Part shown: positions 21,099 to 28,482 of the stretch, piece by piece | Position numbering within the stretch: the first letter of the stretch is position 1 | How the letters are laid out: every line of letters begins with the position of its first letter | Virus record (IMG/VR): IMGVR_UViG_3300047172_000291 | Coordinates: 1 to 31,734 of that record | Strand: one strand, 5' to 3' | Length of the DNA: 31,734 nucleotides | From: a virus | The notes under the pieces: model-generated | Seen by the model: only the letters and a program-made list of their open reading frames with translations | The model's database searches: none | What the model was told of the DNA's origin: nothing | Made by a program: the position numbers and the translations under genes

Positions 21099-24000
21099 AT
21101 GAATACCCGGAAACTCTTCTCTCGAATCTGCCTGGCGCTGCTCTCGTGCGCGTTGACGCGGACGGCAATTGCAAACGGCGGGCTCTCGATTGCGAACCCG
21201 ATTGTGGCGGGGACCACGGTTTACTCCGGGACAACGCAGCTCGCGGCGGGGACATCGCTGGTGACTTACGACGGCACGGCCGGCGGGCTGGTGAAGCTGC
21301 CGCCGGCTGCGAGCGGCACGCCAGGGCAGGTGCTGGAGATCATCGACGCCGGCGGGGCGATCTCCGTGGCGAGCCCGCTGCTGATCAGTGACACGACATC
21401 GGGCGATGTGGTGATCGGAGGCACGTCGCTGGGCCTTGCGTACGAGGATGCGAAGTTTGAGATTACGGGCTCGAACTCCTGGGCGCGCACAGGCGCCGGA
21501 ATTGGAGGCGGTGGCACGGGCGGGAACTCGAAGGCGAGCGCGCAGGCGAACCTTGGGATCATCACGAGCGCAACTTCGACGCAGGGGCAGCTTGTTTTGA
21601 CTGCGAGCGGGCAGACTTTGACGATTTCGGGGCCGAGCTTTTTGACGAGTGCGAGCCCGATTAGCGCGGGGGAGATCACGAGTGGGACGCTGGGACTTGC
21701 GGGGCTGTCTTTCACGGGACAGTTCCCGGTTGCCCAGGTGCCGAATCTGCCGGGGAGCATCCTGACGAGCGGCAGCGTGACGATTCCAGTCACCACCGGG
21801 ACGGGTGGGGCGTTTGGAAGCGCGGCATTTGCCAGCTCCGCGGCCTTTGTGGGTACCGCCTCGCTGGGGACTGGTGAGCAGACGGCGCTGGGGTACGCGG
21901 TAAACACGAGCGCGGGGTTACTGACCGGGAGTGGCAACGCGGCTTCAGCGACGACAGCCACCGCGATATCCGGTTCCGGCTACGCGATCAACCCCACCGG
22001 CGTAGTGACCGGCTCCGGGTTGTCGGGGAATGTAGCGGCTGCCACCTCCTCCACCGCCGCGACCCTTGCGAGCGGCACCGGGCCGGGGGCGATACCGAAC
22101 GGCGTGACCCTCGGCACCGGGACCGGAGCGACTTCAATCAGCCCCACCGGCGCAGTGACCGGCGCTGGGTTGTCGGGGAATATAGCGGCTGCCGGCAGCA
22201 ATGTAGCTCCTCGTAATTCCCTGCTGATTCACCTTGGCGATTCAATTACCCAGAGTCCGAACGGTGCAGGTGTGCAAAGTTGGGCAAGTATTTTGGATGG
22301 ACTGTCTTATTTTGTCGGAACATCAGCTACTAATTTCGGGGTTGGTGGCAGCGTCATCTCGAACGGTACATTTGCAGTTGTAAATGGGCTTCCATCGACC
22401 GGGACCACTTCATGGACTGGAAGCGTTTCAGTGTTACACCTCACAAATACTCCCTCGACTGGAGGCGGGTATCCGCTTGACGGAGGGTATTGGGCCGCAG
22501 TCATGGCGGTTACGGGAACCAATATCCCGTTCGGGACAACGGGGGTGCTTTCTTCTGGAACGAACCTAACACTATCTCAGCCAACGACGGGCAGCAGCGG
22601 GGGAACCGTTACGGTTTACATTGGTGGCAATAACATTATGGACCGGCTTGCTTCGCAGGTTTACCCGTTGCGTCCAGCGGCGAGCGGGTATTCCAAGGTT
22701 TACGCAACTGTAATGGGTGGAGCGAACTGCCTAGATGGCGGCGAGACCGGCGCGCAAACGATCAATGATTTGATCGCTGTGACCGGCACCTTGCGAGCGT
22801 GGGGTATTACCCCGATTGTGTCCACCATTCTGCCATCTGGCTGGGTGAATAATGGGCAAGGTGCCGGGCCGGTGTGGTGGACTTCTGCGCAGGAGTCGCA
22901 ACGGGAGATCGTGAATACTTACATCACCTCAGGGTCACTGGGTGCGTGGGTTGATTCGACTGTGGGATTCTCTGGCGATCCGGTGACAACCGCAACGAAC
23001 GGATGGCCGGATTTTGACGGCAACGGCATCCATCCCTTAAACAAGCCGAATCAAAACATCGCATCACATTGGAATGCGGTAATGCCGACTGGCGGCGACT
23101 TGACGGCGGCGACCCCTCAATATGTGGACAAGGCGACGGAGTTCCAACCGCCCATCACTCTCGATAGTGGCATCTCCATTTCAGCAGATAACGGAACTAC
23201 GATCCCCATCACGCAATCGGTTGTTACAGGCCCATTCACCGCGCAACTCGCCATCGGAACCTCGAACGGGTCTGGGTATAACCAGGCAACCGTGGGGCTT
23301 GTTTACTCGGGTTCGAACTCAGGGGCGAATCTCGCAATTTTAGGTATCAGCAATTGCTACCCGCTGGCGGTGAATAGCGGCGGCAACACTTCGACAGGAG
23401 AGGTCGCGATTGGGTATTCTGTATCAGGGGCTCAATCGGTTTTGAATGGGAATCAAAAGATAGCAATTCAGCTCGCCCCTAATACTGAGGACGGCATGGA
23501 CATCACGACCGCTGGCAGCTACCCATATTTCTTTTTCGTCTCTGCACTTCAGCCAAATATCAATGCTGCATCCCAAATTAACGGGGTGTGCGTAGGCCTC
23601 CATAAGAACACCGGGCAGGCGGGCTGCTTTGATTACCTCGGCAACAATGGCACGAATGTAGGCTGGGTTCTGGATAATTATTCCGAGCCAAACAATATGA
23701 TGGGGTTTAACTCTGGAGATGTGGTGATTGGCACTGGAACGAACGACAACGGATATACGTTGGAAGTGGGTGGAACTGAGAAGGTGGACAGCAACCTCTC
23801 CGTCTCGGGAACGGTAAGGATTGGCACCGCAATTAGCGGAACGGATGGGATCAATATCTTGAGCCCAACGGGCGGAGGTTCTGCATTCACTGGCCCAATA
23901 ACCTTGCAGGGAAAAGGCACGCTTTCGGGAGTTGTGATTTCGTCCGAGGTTTCAAATGCAATGACGCACGAATGGGCGATGGACAAGAGCCTGACGGCTG

Positions 24001-24686
24001 ACCTCGCGGGCACAGCTAATCTCACAAACTACAGTGCAACGAGTGGAACGAATATAAATGGGGGGTGCGCGATCCTGAGCGGAACCACCTATCTACAGGC
24101 ACCATCGGCCTATGCTTTGGGTGGGACGAGCTTCACCTACACGTTCTGGTTTCAGGTCGCATCGACTTCAGGGAATCTCTATCTCATTTGTGAGCGATAC
24201 AATGGATCGTCTTATGGGTGGGACTGCGATATTACCAGCAACGCACTGCGTGCGGTGGAATACTCGAACGGCCAATTCTATACGGTAACCAGTGGCGCCA
24301 TCACCACGAACACGCCGCACTTTGGAGCGATTGTATTTAACCAGTCAGCCAATACTCTCACAGTCTACCTCGACGGCGTAGCGACATCCACGAGCACAGT
24401 CGGGTCGTATGTGGTGTCGCCGACACCCATGGAAATTGGCGGTCTTCCAAACTATGGAAGCGGATATTTCACCGGAAGTATTTGGGACGTTCGCGCGTAT
24501 TCACCCGGCACGGTCCTTAGCAGCGCGGCGCTGACGACCCTCTACAACGCGGGCAAGTATGGGTTTGCAGCTCAGGCGCTCTCGGTGAGCGGCACTGCCG
24601 CAGCGCCTGCGAATAGCGGAACGGCAGCGGGCTGGGCGACGATCACGAGCGGGACTGCGACATACAAGGTCGAGCTCTATCAGTAA
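21099..24686 (+). CDS. Large mosaic tail fibre with SGNH-hydrolase-like and LamG-like domains
   Basis: 1195 residues. Residues 1-26 look like a Sec signal peptide (basic start, LALLSCAL core, ending near TAIA-NGG), odd for a virion protein. Residues about 27-365 are Gly/Ser/Thr-rich fibre repeats. Residues about 372-660 resemble an SGNH/GDSL esterase: H-L-G-D-S-I-T (block I Ser), N-F-G-V-G-G (block II), M-G-G-A-N-C (block III-like) and D-G-N-G-I-H-P (block V; canonical Asp appears as Asn642, with Asp640 two residues earlier). Residues about 955-1150 form a LamG/concanavalin-like jelly roll (F-T-Y-T-F-W-F-Q-V). Probably binds and deacetylates surface glycan. The middle is visibly less GC-rich than its flanks. 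Confidence 0.82.
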   Translation: MNTRKLFSRICLALLSCALTRTAIANGGLSIANPIVAGTTVYSGTTQLAAGTSLVTYDGTAGGLVKLPPAASGTPGQVLEIIDAGGAISVASPLLISDTTSGDVVIGGTSLGLAYEDAKFEITGSNSWARTGAGIGGGGTGGNSKASAQANLGIITSATSTQGQLVLTASGQTLTISGPSFLTSASPISAGEITSGTLGLAGLSFTGQFPVAQVPNLPGSILTSGSVTIPVTTGTGGAFGSAAFASSAAFVGTASLGTGEQTALGYAVNTSAGLLTGSGNAASATTATAISGSGYAINPTGVVTGSGLSGNVAAATSSTAATLASGTGPGAIPNGVTLGTGTGATSISPTGAVTGAGLSGNIAAAGSNVAPRNSLLIHLGDSITQSPNGAGVQSWASILDGLSYFVGTSATNFGVGGSVISNGTFAVVNGLPSTGTTSWTGSVSVLHLTNTPSTGGGYPLDGGYWAAVMAVTGTNIPFGTTGVLSSGTNLTLSQPTTGSSGGTVTVYIGGNNIMDRLASQVYPLRPAASGYSKVYATVMGGANCLDGGETGAQTINDLIAVTGTLRAWGITPIVSTILPSGWVNNGQGAGPVWWTSAQESQREIVNTYITSGSLGAWVDSTVGFSGDPVTTATNGWPDFDGNGIHPLNKPNQNIASHWNAVMPTGGDLTAATPQYVDKATEFQPPITLDSGISISADNGTTIPITQSVVTGPFTAQLAIGTSNGSGYNQATVGLVYSGSNSGANLAILGISNCYPLAVNSGGNTSTGEVAIGYSVSGAQSVLNGNQKIAIQLAPNTEDGMDITTAGSYPYFFFVSALQPNINAASQINGVCVGLHKNTGQAGCFDYLGNNGTNVGWVLDNYSEPNNMMGFNSGDVVIGTGTNDNGYTLEVGGTEKVDSNLSVSGTVRIGTAISGTDGINILSPTGGGSAFTGPITLQGKGTLSGVVISSEVSNAMTHEWAMDKSLTADLAGTANLTNYSATSGTNINGGCAILSGTTYLQAPSAYALGGTSFTYTFWFQVASTSGNLYLICERYNGSSYGWDCDITSNALRAVEYSNGQFYTVTSGAITTNTPHFGAIVFNQSANTLTVYLDGVATSTSTVGSYVVSPTPMEIGGLPNYGSGYFTGSIWDVRAYSPGTVLSSAALTTLYNAGKYGFAAQALSVSGTAAAPANSGTAAGWATITSGTATYKVELYQ
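21991..22193 (+). repeat. 53-bp direct repeat pair inside tail fibre gene
   Basis: 21991-22043 and 22141-22193 are near-identical 53-bp segments (only a few mismatches) 150 bp apart and in frame, encoding N-P-T-G-V-V-T-G-S-G-L-S-G-N-V-A-A-A and S-P-T-G-A-V-T-G-A-G-L-S-G-N-I-A-A-A. They end just before the SGNH-like module, so they could be recombination points for swapping the downstream domain. Confidence 0.85.
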
Positions 24687-24703
24687 CCATCATCCGAACT
24701 TTT

Positions 24704-25099
24704 ATGAACCTTCTCGCTGATATTTTACCGCAGATGAGCCCGGGCGGCTCGCTGGATTTCTTCCTTGGTCTTGTCGCTTTAGTTGTGCTGGCGGACCGGG
24801 TTGTCTCGATCTGGAGCAACCTGCATAGCGCGCGGACGGATACGATGCCGCGGACGGCGATCCGGGAGGAGCTGCTGAGGCTGGAGCGGAAGATCGATGA
24901 GGTGAATGCGGACCGGAAGGAATCGAGCCATGATCTGCACAACAAGATCGAGGGTCTGGGCAAGAGCATCCAGATTGCGCTGTCTGACCTGGGGCGGGTG
25001 ATCGGGAAGCTGGAGGGGAGCAACCAGATGGCGGACACGATCAAGCAGGCAATCGTGACTATCGCGCACAGCCACGAGCGGAGGAGTCACAATGAGTAA
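24704..25099 (+). CDS. Membrane-anchored coiled-coil protein, lysis region
   Basis: 131 residues. One hydrophobic segment (about 17-36, L-D-F-F-L-G-L-V-A-L-V-V-L-A) followed by a long charged coiled coil (about 50-115, with R-E-E-L-L-R-L-E-R-K-I-D-E-V). Topology is like an i-spanin (Rz) or other anchored lysis accessory, and it opens the lysis module directly after the tail fibre. It ends 8 bases inside the next gene. SD-less, A-rich leader ending CTTTT before ATG. Confidence 0.6.
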   Translation: MNLLADILPQMSPGGSLDFFLGLVALVVLADRVVSIWSNLHSARTDTMPRTAIREELLRLERKIDEVNADRKESSHDLHNKIEGLGKSIQIALSDLGRVIGKLEGSNQMADTIKQAIVTIAHSHERRSHNE

Positions 25100-25376
25100 T
25101 CCCGAGAAGGAACAGGCGCAGCATCGAGAGGAGTGCCGGCGGGAGGTCCGCCGATACCTCGCGGAGCGGTCCGCGCTGGCGCTGCCGAGCGCGGCGATCC
25201 GCCGGAAGCTCCAGACGGAGGGCTCGCATTACTGCATCGAGGACATCGAGGCGGCACTGGATTTCCTGGCCGGGATCGAGCCGGCGCAGGTGCGCGTCGA
25301 GCACGATTCGCTGGGTGCGACCAAATACTACAAGGCGACGAGCGCGGGAGTGATCGCGCATGAACGGAGCCTCTAA
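25092..25376 (+). CDS. Small winged-helix-like protein
   Basis: 94 residues. Residues about 10-75 suggest helix-helix-helix-wing: R-E-V-R-R-Y-L-A-E-R, A-A-I-R-R-K-L-Q, then I-E-D-I-E-A-A-L-D-F-L and a wing K-Y-Y-K-A-T. Small winged-helix proteins of this size occur in the lysis/terminase region of other Mu-like phages and may act in late regulation or packaging. No DNA target is visible. ATGAGTAA overlaps the end of the previous gene. Confidence 0.6.
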   Translation: MSNPEKEQAQHREECRREVRRYLAERSALALPSAAIRRKLQTEGSHYCIEDIEAALDFLAGIEPAQVRVEHDSLGATKYYKATSAGVIAHERSL

Positions 25377-25397
25377 GCCGGAGACCGCAATCAATCT

Positions 25398-25718
25398 ATG
25401 AAAACCAATCCAAATGACATTCTGACGGCGCTGGGGGTGTGGCTGAGCTTCCTGACCGTGGCGCTGGGGCTGATCGCGCGGTGGGTGCTGGCGAATCAGC
25501 CGACGATCATCGCGCTGATCAAGGAGGCGCGCGAGCTGCGGGCGATTGCAACGCAGCATGATGAGCAGATCAGCGAGATCACGACCCATGCATCGAGCGC
25601 GGGGACTTCGCCTGCGGCTACGCCCGCCCAAGTGGCGGCTGCGGTGAATGCGGCGCTGGGAGGCGCGATGCCAGCAAAACCATCTTCTCCGGAAGTCACA
25701 ACCAACCCCGCGTCGTAA
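25398..25718 (+). CDS. Single-TM protein with coiled-coil and disordered tail, lysis region
   Basis: 106 residues. Residues about 10-30 (ALGVWLSFLTVALGLIARWV) are a transmembrane segment, followed by a charged helix (I-A-L-I-K-E-A-R-E-L-R-A-I-A-T-Q-H-D-E-Q-I) and an Ala/Pro/Ser tail. It could be a holin-like or spanin-like component; with a single TM it resembles class III holins or Rz more than canonical two- or three-TM holins. Confidence 0.55.
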   Translation: MKTNPNDILTALGVWLSFLTVALGLIARWVLANQPTIIALIKEARELRAIATQHDEQISEITTHASSAGTSPAATPAQVAAAVNAALGGAMPAKPSSPEVTTNPAS

Positions 25719-25742
25719 GAGGCGCACCAAAGTAAACCAGTT

Positions 25743-26135
25743 ATGAAAATCAAAACCATCCTCATCGGCGCGGCCATCCTCCTGGGCGGCTGCGCGACAC
25801 GCACTCACACCCAGGCCGTTCTGCTCACGGACGCGGTCACGCTGGCAAAGAGCGCGGCCGCTGCGGCTGCGCAGACCTATGCGCCCGCGCAGGCCGGGCC
25901 GCTGGCATCCGCGGGCCTGAATGCGCTGGCATCGGTACTCCAGGGCTACATCGGCAGCAAGGTGCCTGGCAGCGTGATCACGGCGACACCTGGCGTGGCT
26001 GGGCTGGGCGCGGTGGCCGCGAGCGTCATCAGCACGAAGGGCACGGTGACACAGGCGGACGTGAATGCGATCTACCAGGCGGCATCGATTGCGTTGCAAT
26101 CCGCGGTGCCGACTCCCACCCCTGCAGGAGCTTAA
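25743..26135 (+). CDS. Lipoprotein, lysis region
   Basis: 130 residues with an N-terminal lipoprotein signal: M-K-I-K-T-I-L-I-G-A-A-I-L-L-G-G-C (lipobox LLGGC, Cys17). The mature part is Ala-rich and helical with no disulfide pair. It sits between membrane proteins and the endolysin, where an o-spanin (Rz1) is expected, but it is long for Rz1 and not proline-rich. Could be an unconventional spanin or an outer-membrane lysis or exclusion lipoprotein. Confidence 0.65.
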   Translation: MKIKTILIGAAILLGGCATRTHTQAVLLTDAVTLAKSAAAAAAQTYAPAQAGPLASAGLNALASVLQGYIGSKVPGSVITATPGVAGLGAVAASVISTKGTVTQADVNAIYQAASIALQSAVPTPTPAGA

Positions 26136-26162
26136 TCGCACAGATCGCAGAAGGAATTTTTC

Positions 26163-26188
26163 GACAGGATGAACAGGATTTACAGGAT
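26163..26188 (+). repeat. ACAGGAT-type repeat string supplying a start codon
   Basis: ACAGGATGAACAGGAT followed by TTACAGGAT is a degenerate tandem string of a type dispersed in several bacterial genomes. It contains the ATG at 26169 and encodes the first six residues of the following lipoprotein (M-N-R-I-Y-R). A weaker CACAGATCGCAGAAGG string lies just upstream (about 26139-26154). Confidence 0.6.
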
Positions 26189-26492
26189 CGCCGTTGTCAG
26201 GCCTGCGCTTTGTGCGTTGCTCGTGGGTTCTGTTCTCCTGTCGGGATGCGTGGAAATGCCGCCGAAGGAACCGCTTTTGAACAAAGCTGGCGACCAGGCC
26301 AAGCGGACGGGGACTTTGATCCGGGTGGGATCGACGATGGCGTTTCACGAGATCGATCCGGTGAAGGTTACATTTACGGCAGGTCCGCCGCCGAGCGCGA
26401 CGGTCACGCTGGGAGCGGTGGTTTTTAATCCGCCGCTGCTCACGGCGACCTCGGCCTACACGGCCAAGCTGACGGGGACCAACTCGCAATGA
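26169..26492 (+). CDS. Second lipoprotein, lysis region
   Basis: 107 residues. The N-terminus is encoded by an ACAGGAT-type repeat, then a lipoprotein signal with hydrophobic core A-L-L-V-G-S-V-L-L-S-G-C (Cys27). The mature part begins V-E-M-P-P-K-E-P and is beta-rich (V-K-V-T-F-T-A-G-P-P-P-S-A-T-V-T-L-G-A-V-V). Being short and Pro-containing, it is the better candidate of the two lipoproteins for an Rz1-like o-spanin. Its TGA overlaps the holin candidate's ATG. Confidence 0.65.
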   Translation: MNRIYRIAVVRPALCALLVGSVLLSGCVEMPPKEPLLNKAGDQAKRTGTLIRVGSTMAFHEIDPVKVTFTAGPPPSATVTLGAVVFNPPLLTATSAYTAKLTGTNSQ

Positions 26493-26779
26493 TCACCTCG
26501 CTTTTCAACCGGATCGTGCTGGGGGTATTACGGCATCTGCTTACGGCGATGGCAGGGGTGCTTCTTGCGCGCGGGGTCATTACGCACAGCCAGGATGATC
26601 AGGTGGTGGGGAGCGCGCTGGTGGTGTCTGGGATCATGCTCTCGGCAGCCGAGAAAATGAAGACGCAGACGGCGGTGAAATCCTTTGGGTCCGCAGGGAA
26701 CGCGCAGGCGGTGACCACTCCGAAACCTCCGGATTTTACCGGGCATGCGGGTGGGTCTGGAGGGCAAGGGAAGACATGA
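26489..26779 (+). CDS. Holin candidate (Pam3-gp28-like layout)
   Basis: 96 residues with two hydrophobic segments (about 8-28 and 38-55: L-L-T-A-M-A-G-V-L-L-A-R-G and V-V-G-S-A-L-V-V-S-G-I-M-L-S), then a Gly/Pro/charged tail. The pattern resembles small two-TM phage holins of the Pam3-gp28 type, and it lies directly upstream of the endolysin with a 4-base overlap. It would permeabilise the inner membrane to let endolysin reach the wall. Confidence 0.68.
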   Translation: MITSLFNRIVLGVLRHLLTAMAGVLLARGVITHSQDDQVVGSALVVSGIMLSAAEKMKTQTAVKSFGSAGNAQAVTTPKPPDFTGHAGGSGGQGKT

Positions 26780-27333
26780 GCGACCAGGCTTTCCGGTTCG
26801 CGATGAACTTCATCCTGCCGCACGAGGATGAGTACGCGCGCGGGCATTGGGGTGATCCGAACTTTGTGGTGGCCGAGGATGTCTCCGGAGACAGCGGCGG
26901 GGTGACGAAGTACGGGATCGATGCGGCGAGCCACCCGGGGATCGACGTGGCGAATCTGACCCAGGCGGGGGCGATCTCGATCTATCACGAGGAATGGATG
27001 ATCGATGGCGTTGACCGGTTGCCGGACAAGCTGGCGGTGTGCGCGTTCGATGTCTTCGTCAATGGCGGGCATGGCATCCTGTGGATTCAGCATGGGTACA
27101 ATGTCGTGATGCCGGCGGGGTATCACCTGACTGAGGATGGGGTTCTGGGGCCGGCGACGGTCGAGGCGCTCAATGCGCTGACGCCGGCGCAGATCGATGC
27201 GATCTGCCAGGTGTTTATTGCGGAGCGGAATGCGCGGTTCGCGGCCATCGCGACGGGGCCGAGGGCGCAATTTCTGGTGGGATGGGAACAGCGGGACAGT
27301 GACCTTGCGGCGTACCTGGCATCCGTGACATGA
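26776..27333 (+). CDS. Endolysin, GH108-type (secretion-activator-like muramidase)
   Basis: 185 residues. Resembles GH108 plus its C-terminal peptidoglycan-binding domain: D-S-G-G-V-T-K-Y-G-I-D (residues 39-49) equals the family's D-P-G-G-x-T-x-x-G-I, then A-N-L-T-Q-A-G-A-I-S-I-Y and C-A-F-D-V-F-V-N-G-G-H-G, and a C-terminal part with L-T-E-D-G-V-L-G-P-A-T-V-E-A. The usual catalytic E-G-G is replaced by H-E-D-E (Glu17/Glu19), with a longer spacer to the GG motif, so Glu17 is the likely acid. Cuts host peptidoglycan for lysis. Confidence 0.82.
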   Translation: MSDQAFRFAMNFILPHEDEYARGHWGDPNFVVAEDVSGDSGGVTKYGIDAASHPGIDVANLTQAGAISIYHEEWMIDGVDRLPDKLAVCAFDVFVNGGHGILWIQHGYNVVMPAGYHLTEDGVLGPATVEALNALTPAQIDAICQVFIAERNARFAAIATGPRAQFLVGWEQRDSDLAAYLASVT

Positions 27334-27500
27334 GCGCGCACGTCTTCGACGCCGAGATACTGCCGCGCGATGAGTCGCAGCGCGTGCTGAGGCTGCATAT
27401 CAAGGACGATCTGCATGTGGATTTCATTGTCTCCGTCGCGGTGGCGTGGCGGCTGGCGGAGCGAATCGTGACCGACACTGGAGCTGCTGGCGATGAGTGA
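27330..27500 (+). CDS. 56-residue hypothetical protein
   Basis: ATG 27330 overlaps the endolysin TGA (ATGA), and its own TGA lies 8 bases inside the small terminase gene. It encodes a small acidic alpha/beta peptide (V-L-R-L-H-I-K-D-D-L-H-V-D-F-I-V). Tight coupling on both sides supports a real gene; function unknown. In Mu-type genomes small unassigned genes also lie between lysozyme and terminase. Confidence 0.55.
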   Translation: MSAHVFDAEILPRDESQRVLRLHIKDDLHVDFIVSVAVAWRLAERIVTDTGAAGDE

Positions 27501-28152
27501 AGAACTAACAGGCCGGCGCCGGCTGGGGAAGATCGCGCAATGCCCGCGGGTGATCCGGCAGGGCATCTGTGAGCGGCTGGACGATGGGGTGCAGGGGCGA
27601 GACATCCTGAGCTGGGCAAATGCCCAGGGCGAGGTGCAGCGGCTGATCGCAGAGAAGTGGGAGGGCGAGCCGCTGAATGACAATAACCTGTCGCAGTGGT
27701 TCAAGGGGGGATTTCAGGATTGGCGTCGGGACCAGGTGCGCATCGAGGAGACGACCGCGAAGGCTGAGCTATCTCTGCGCCTGGCGAAAGCGGCGGGCGG
27801 GAGCATTGCCGAGGGCGCGGTGGCCGTAGCGGCCGGCAAGATCATGACCGAGCTGGAGGGCGCGGAGGGCGATGAGCTGGTGAAGCTGGCGGCCGGAGCG
27901 GCAACGCTGAGGACGGCGGAGCTAAACAAGGACCGCATCACGCTGGGCCGGGCCCGGGTGGACCAGCGGGCGGAGGTGATCGCGCTGGCGCGCCAGCGAT
28001 TCGAGCGTGATACGGCGGAGATGTTCCTGAAATTTTACACCGATAAGAAGGCCATCGAGATCGCGGAGAGCGGGGAGCGGAAGGAGATCAAGATGGATCA
28101 ACTGATGGCGCTGATGTTTGGCCAGCGGCCCGCGACCGGAGGGCCTGCATGA
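27493..28152 (+). CDS. Small terminase subunit (Mu gp27-like, DUF3486)
   Basis: 219 residues. The first 90 residues match the DUF3486 pattern: R-R-R-L-G-K-I-A-Q-C-P, I-R-Q-G-I-C-E-R-L-D-D-G and N-N-L-S-Q-W-F-K-G-G-F-Q-D-W, a helix-turn-helix DNA-binding head. Residues about 95-200 are a long Ala-rich helical coil, as in small terminases that form rings. Recognises phage DNA and hands it to the large subunit encoded downstream. Confidence 0.85.
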   Translation: MSEELTGRRRLGKIAQCPRVIRQGICERLDDGVQGRDILSWANAQGEVQRLIAEKWEGEPLNDNNLSQWFKGGFQDWRRDQVRIEETTAKAELSLRLAKAAGGSIAEGAVAVAAGKIMTELEGAEGDELVKLAAGAATLRTAELNKDRITLGRARVDQRAEVIALARQRFERDTAEMFLKFYTDKKAIEIAESGERKEIKMDQLMALMFGQRPATGGPA

Positions 28153-28271
28153 CTATGCCCTTTGATTCCATGAATTTCGCGAAAACCGAGCGGGCTGCCC
28201 AGCCTGGTAAGCTGATGACGATGCCGCCTCGGGTGCGGGATGGTGTCGCGGCAGCCCGCTCTTTCTTTTGA
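28149..28271 (+). CDS. 40-residue ORF inside a structured RNA region (doubtful)
   Basis: Starts by ATGA overlap with the small terminase stop and encodes 40 residues (M-T-M-P-F-D-S-M-N-F-A-K, ending A-A-A-R-S-F-F). The coding sequence runs through both arms of the 28188-28261 stem, so base pairing, not protein, may be what is conserved. Low confidence as a gene; no family recognised. Confidence 0.35.
   Translation: MTMPFDSMNFAKTERAAQPGKLMTMPPRVRDGVAAARSFF
28188..28269 (+). ncRNA. Second long-stem structured RNA with T-rich tail (terminator/ncRNA candidate)
   Basis: GAGCGGGCTGCC (28188-28199) pairs perfectly with GGCAGCCCGCTC (28250-28261), followed by TTTCTTTT. The 50-nt interior can form CAGC/GCTG (28200-28203 with 28211-28214) and a second hairpin around CCGC/GCGG. 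Overall architecture resembles the 8105-8185 element: a 12-bp closing stem, two inner hairpins and a U-rich tail. Primary sequences differ. Confidence 0.5.
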
Positions 28272-28275
28272 ACCC

Positions 28276-28482
28276 ATGAGCAGCAAACGACGACTGCGGA
28301 GGAAAGCGTGCGACGGGAAGCGGAAGCATGCGACGCGGGATGCAGCTTTCACGGCGTTCCGCAAATCAGGCGGGCTGCGCGCTGGAGTGCATGCCTATCA
28401 TTGCCCGCATTGTGGCCATTGGCACGCCGGGCATGCCCGTGGAAACAGCCGAATCGTGAACGCGGCACTCTTTGACCAATGA
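28276..28482 (+). CDS. Small zinc-finger-like basic protein
   Basis: 68 residues from ATG 28276; an upstream ATG at 28240 lies inside the RNA stem region. Very basic N-terminus (S-S-K-R-R-L-R-R-K). Near residues 46-56 a Y-H-C-P-H-C-G-H-W-H-A-G-H cluster forms a compact Cys2-His-type metal site. Similar short CPxCGxWH proteins are common in phages and are presumed nucleic-acid binding. TGA overlaps the large terminase ATG, so it may help packaging. Confidence 0.65.
   Translation: MSSKRRLRRKACDGKRKHATRDAAFTAFRKSGGLRAGVHAYHCPHCGHWHAGHARGNSRIVNAALFDQ

Noticed and set aside
21099-24686. Diversity-generating retroelement acting on the tail fibre
   Set aside because: No reverse transcriptase gene and no template/variable repeat pair with adenine-specific changes was seen; the 53-bp repeats are simple direct repeats.
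25059-26489. 476-codon minus-strand open frame across the lysis region
   Set aside because: Arg/His-rich composition with no motifs; opposite several coupled + strand genes with clear signal peptides and membrane segments.
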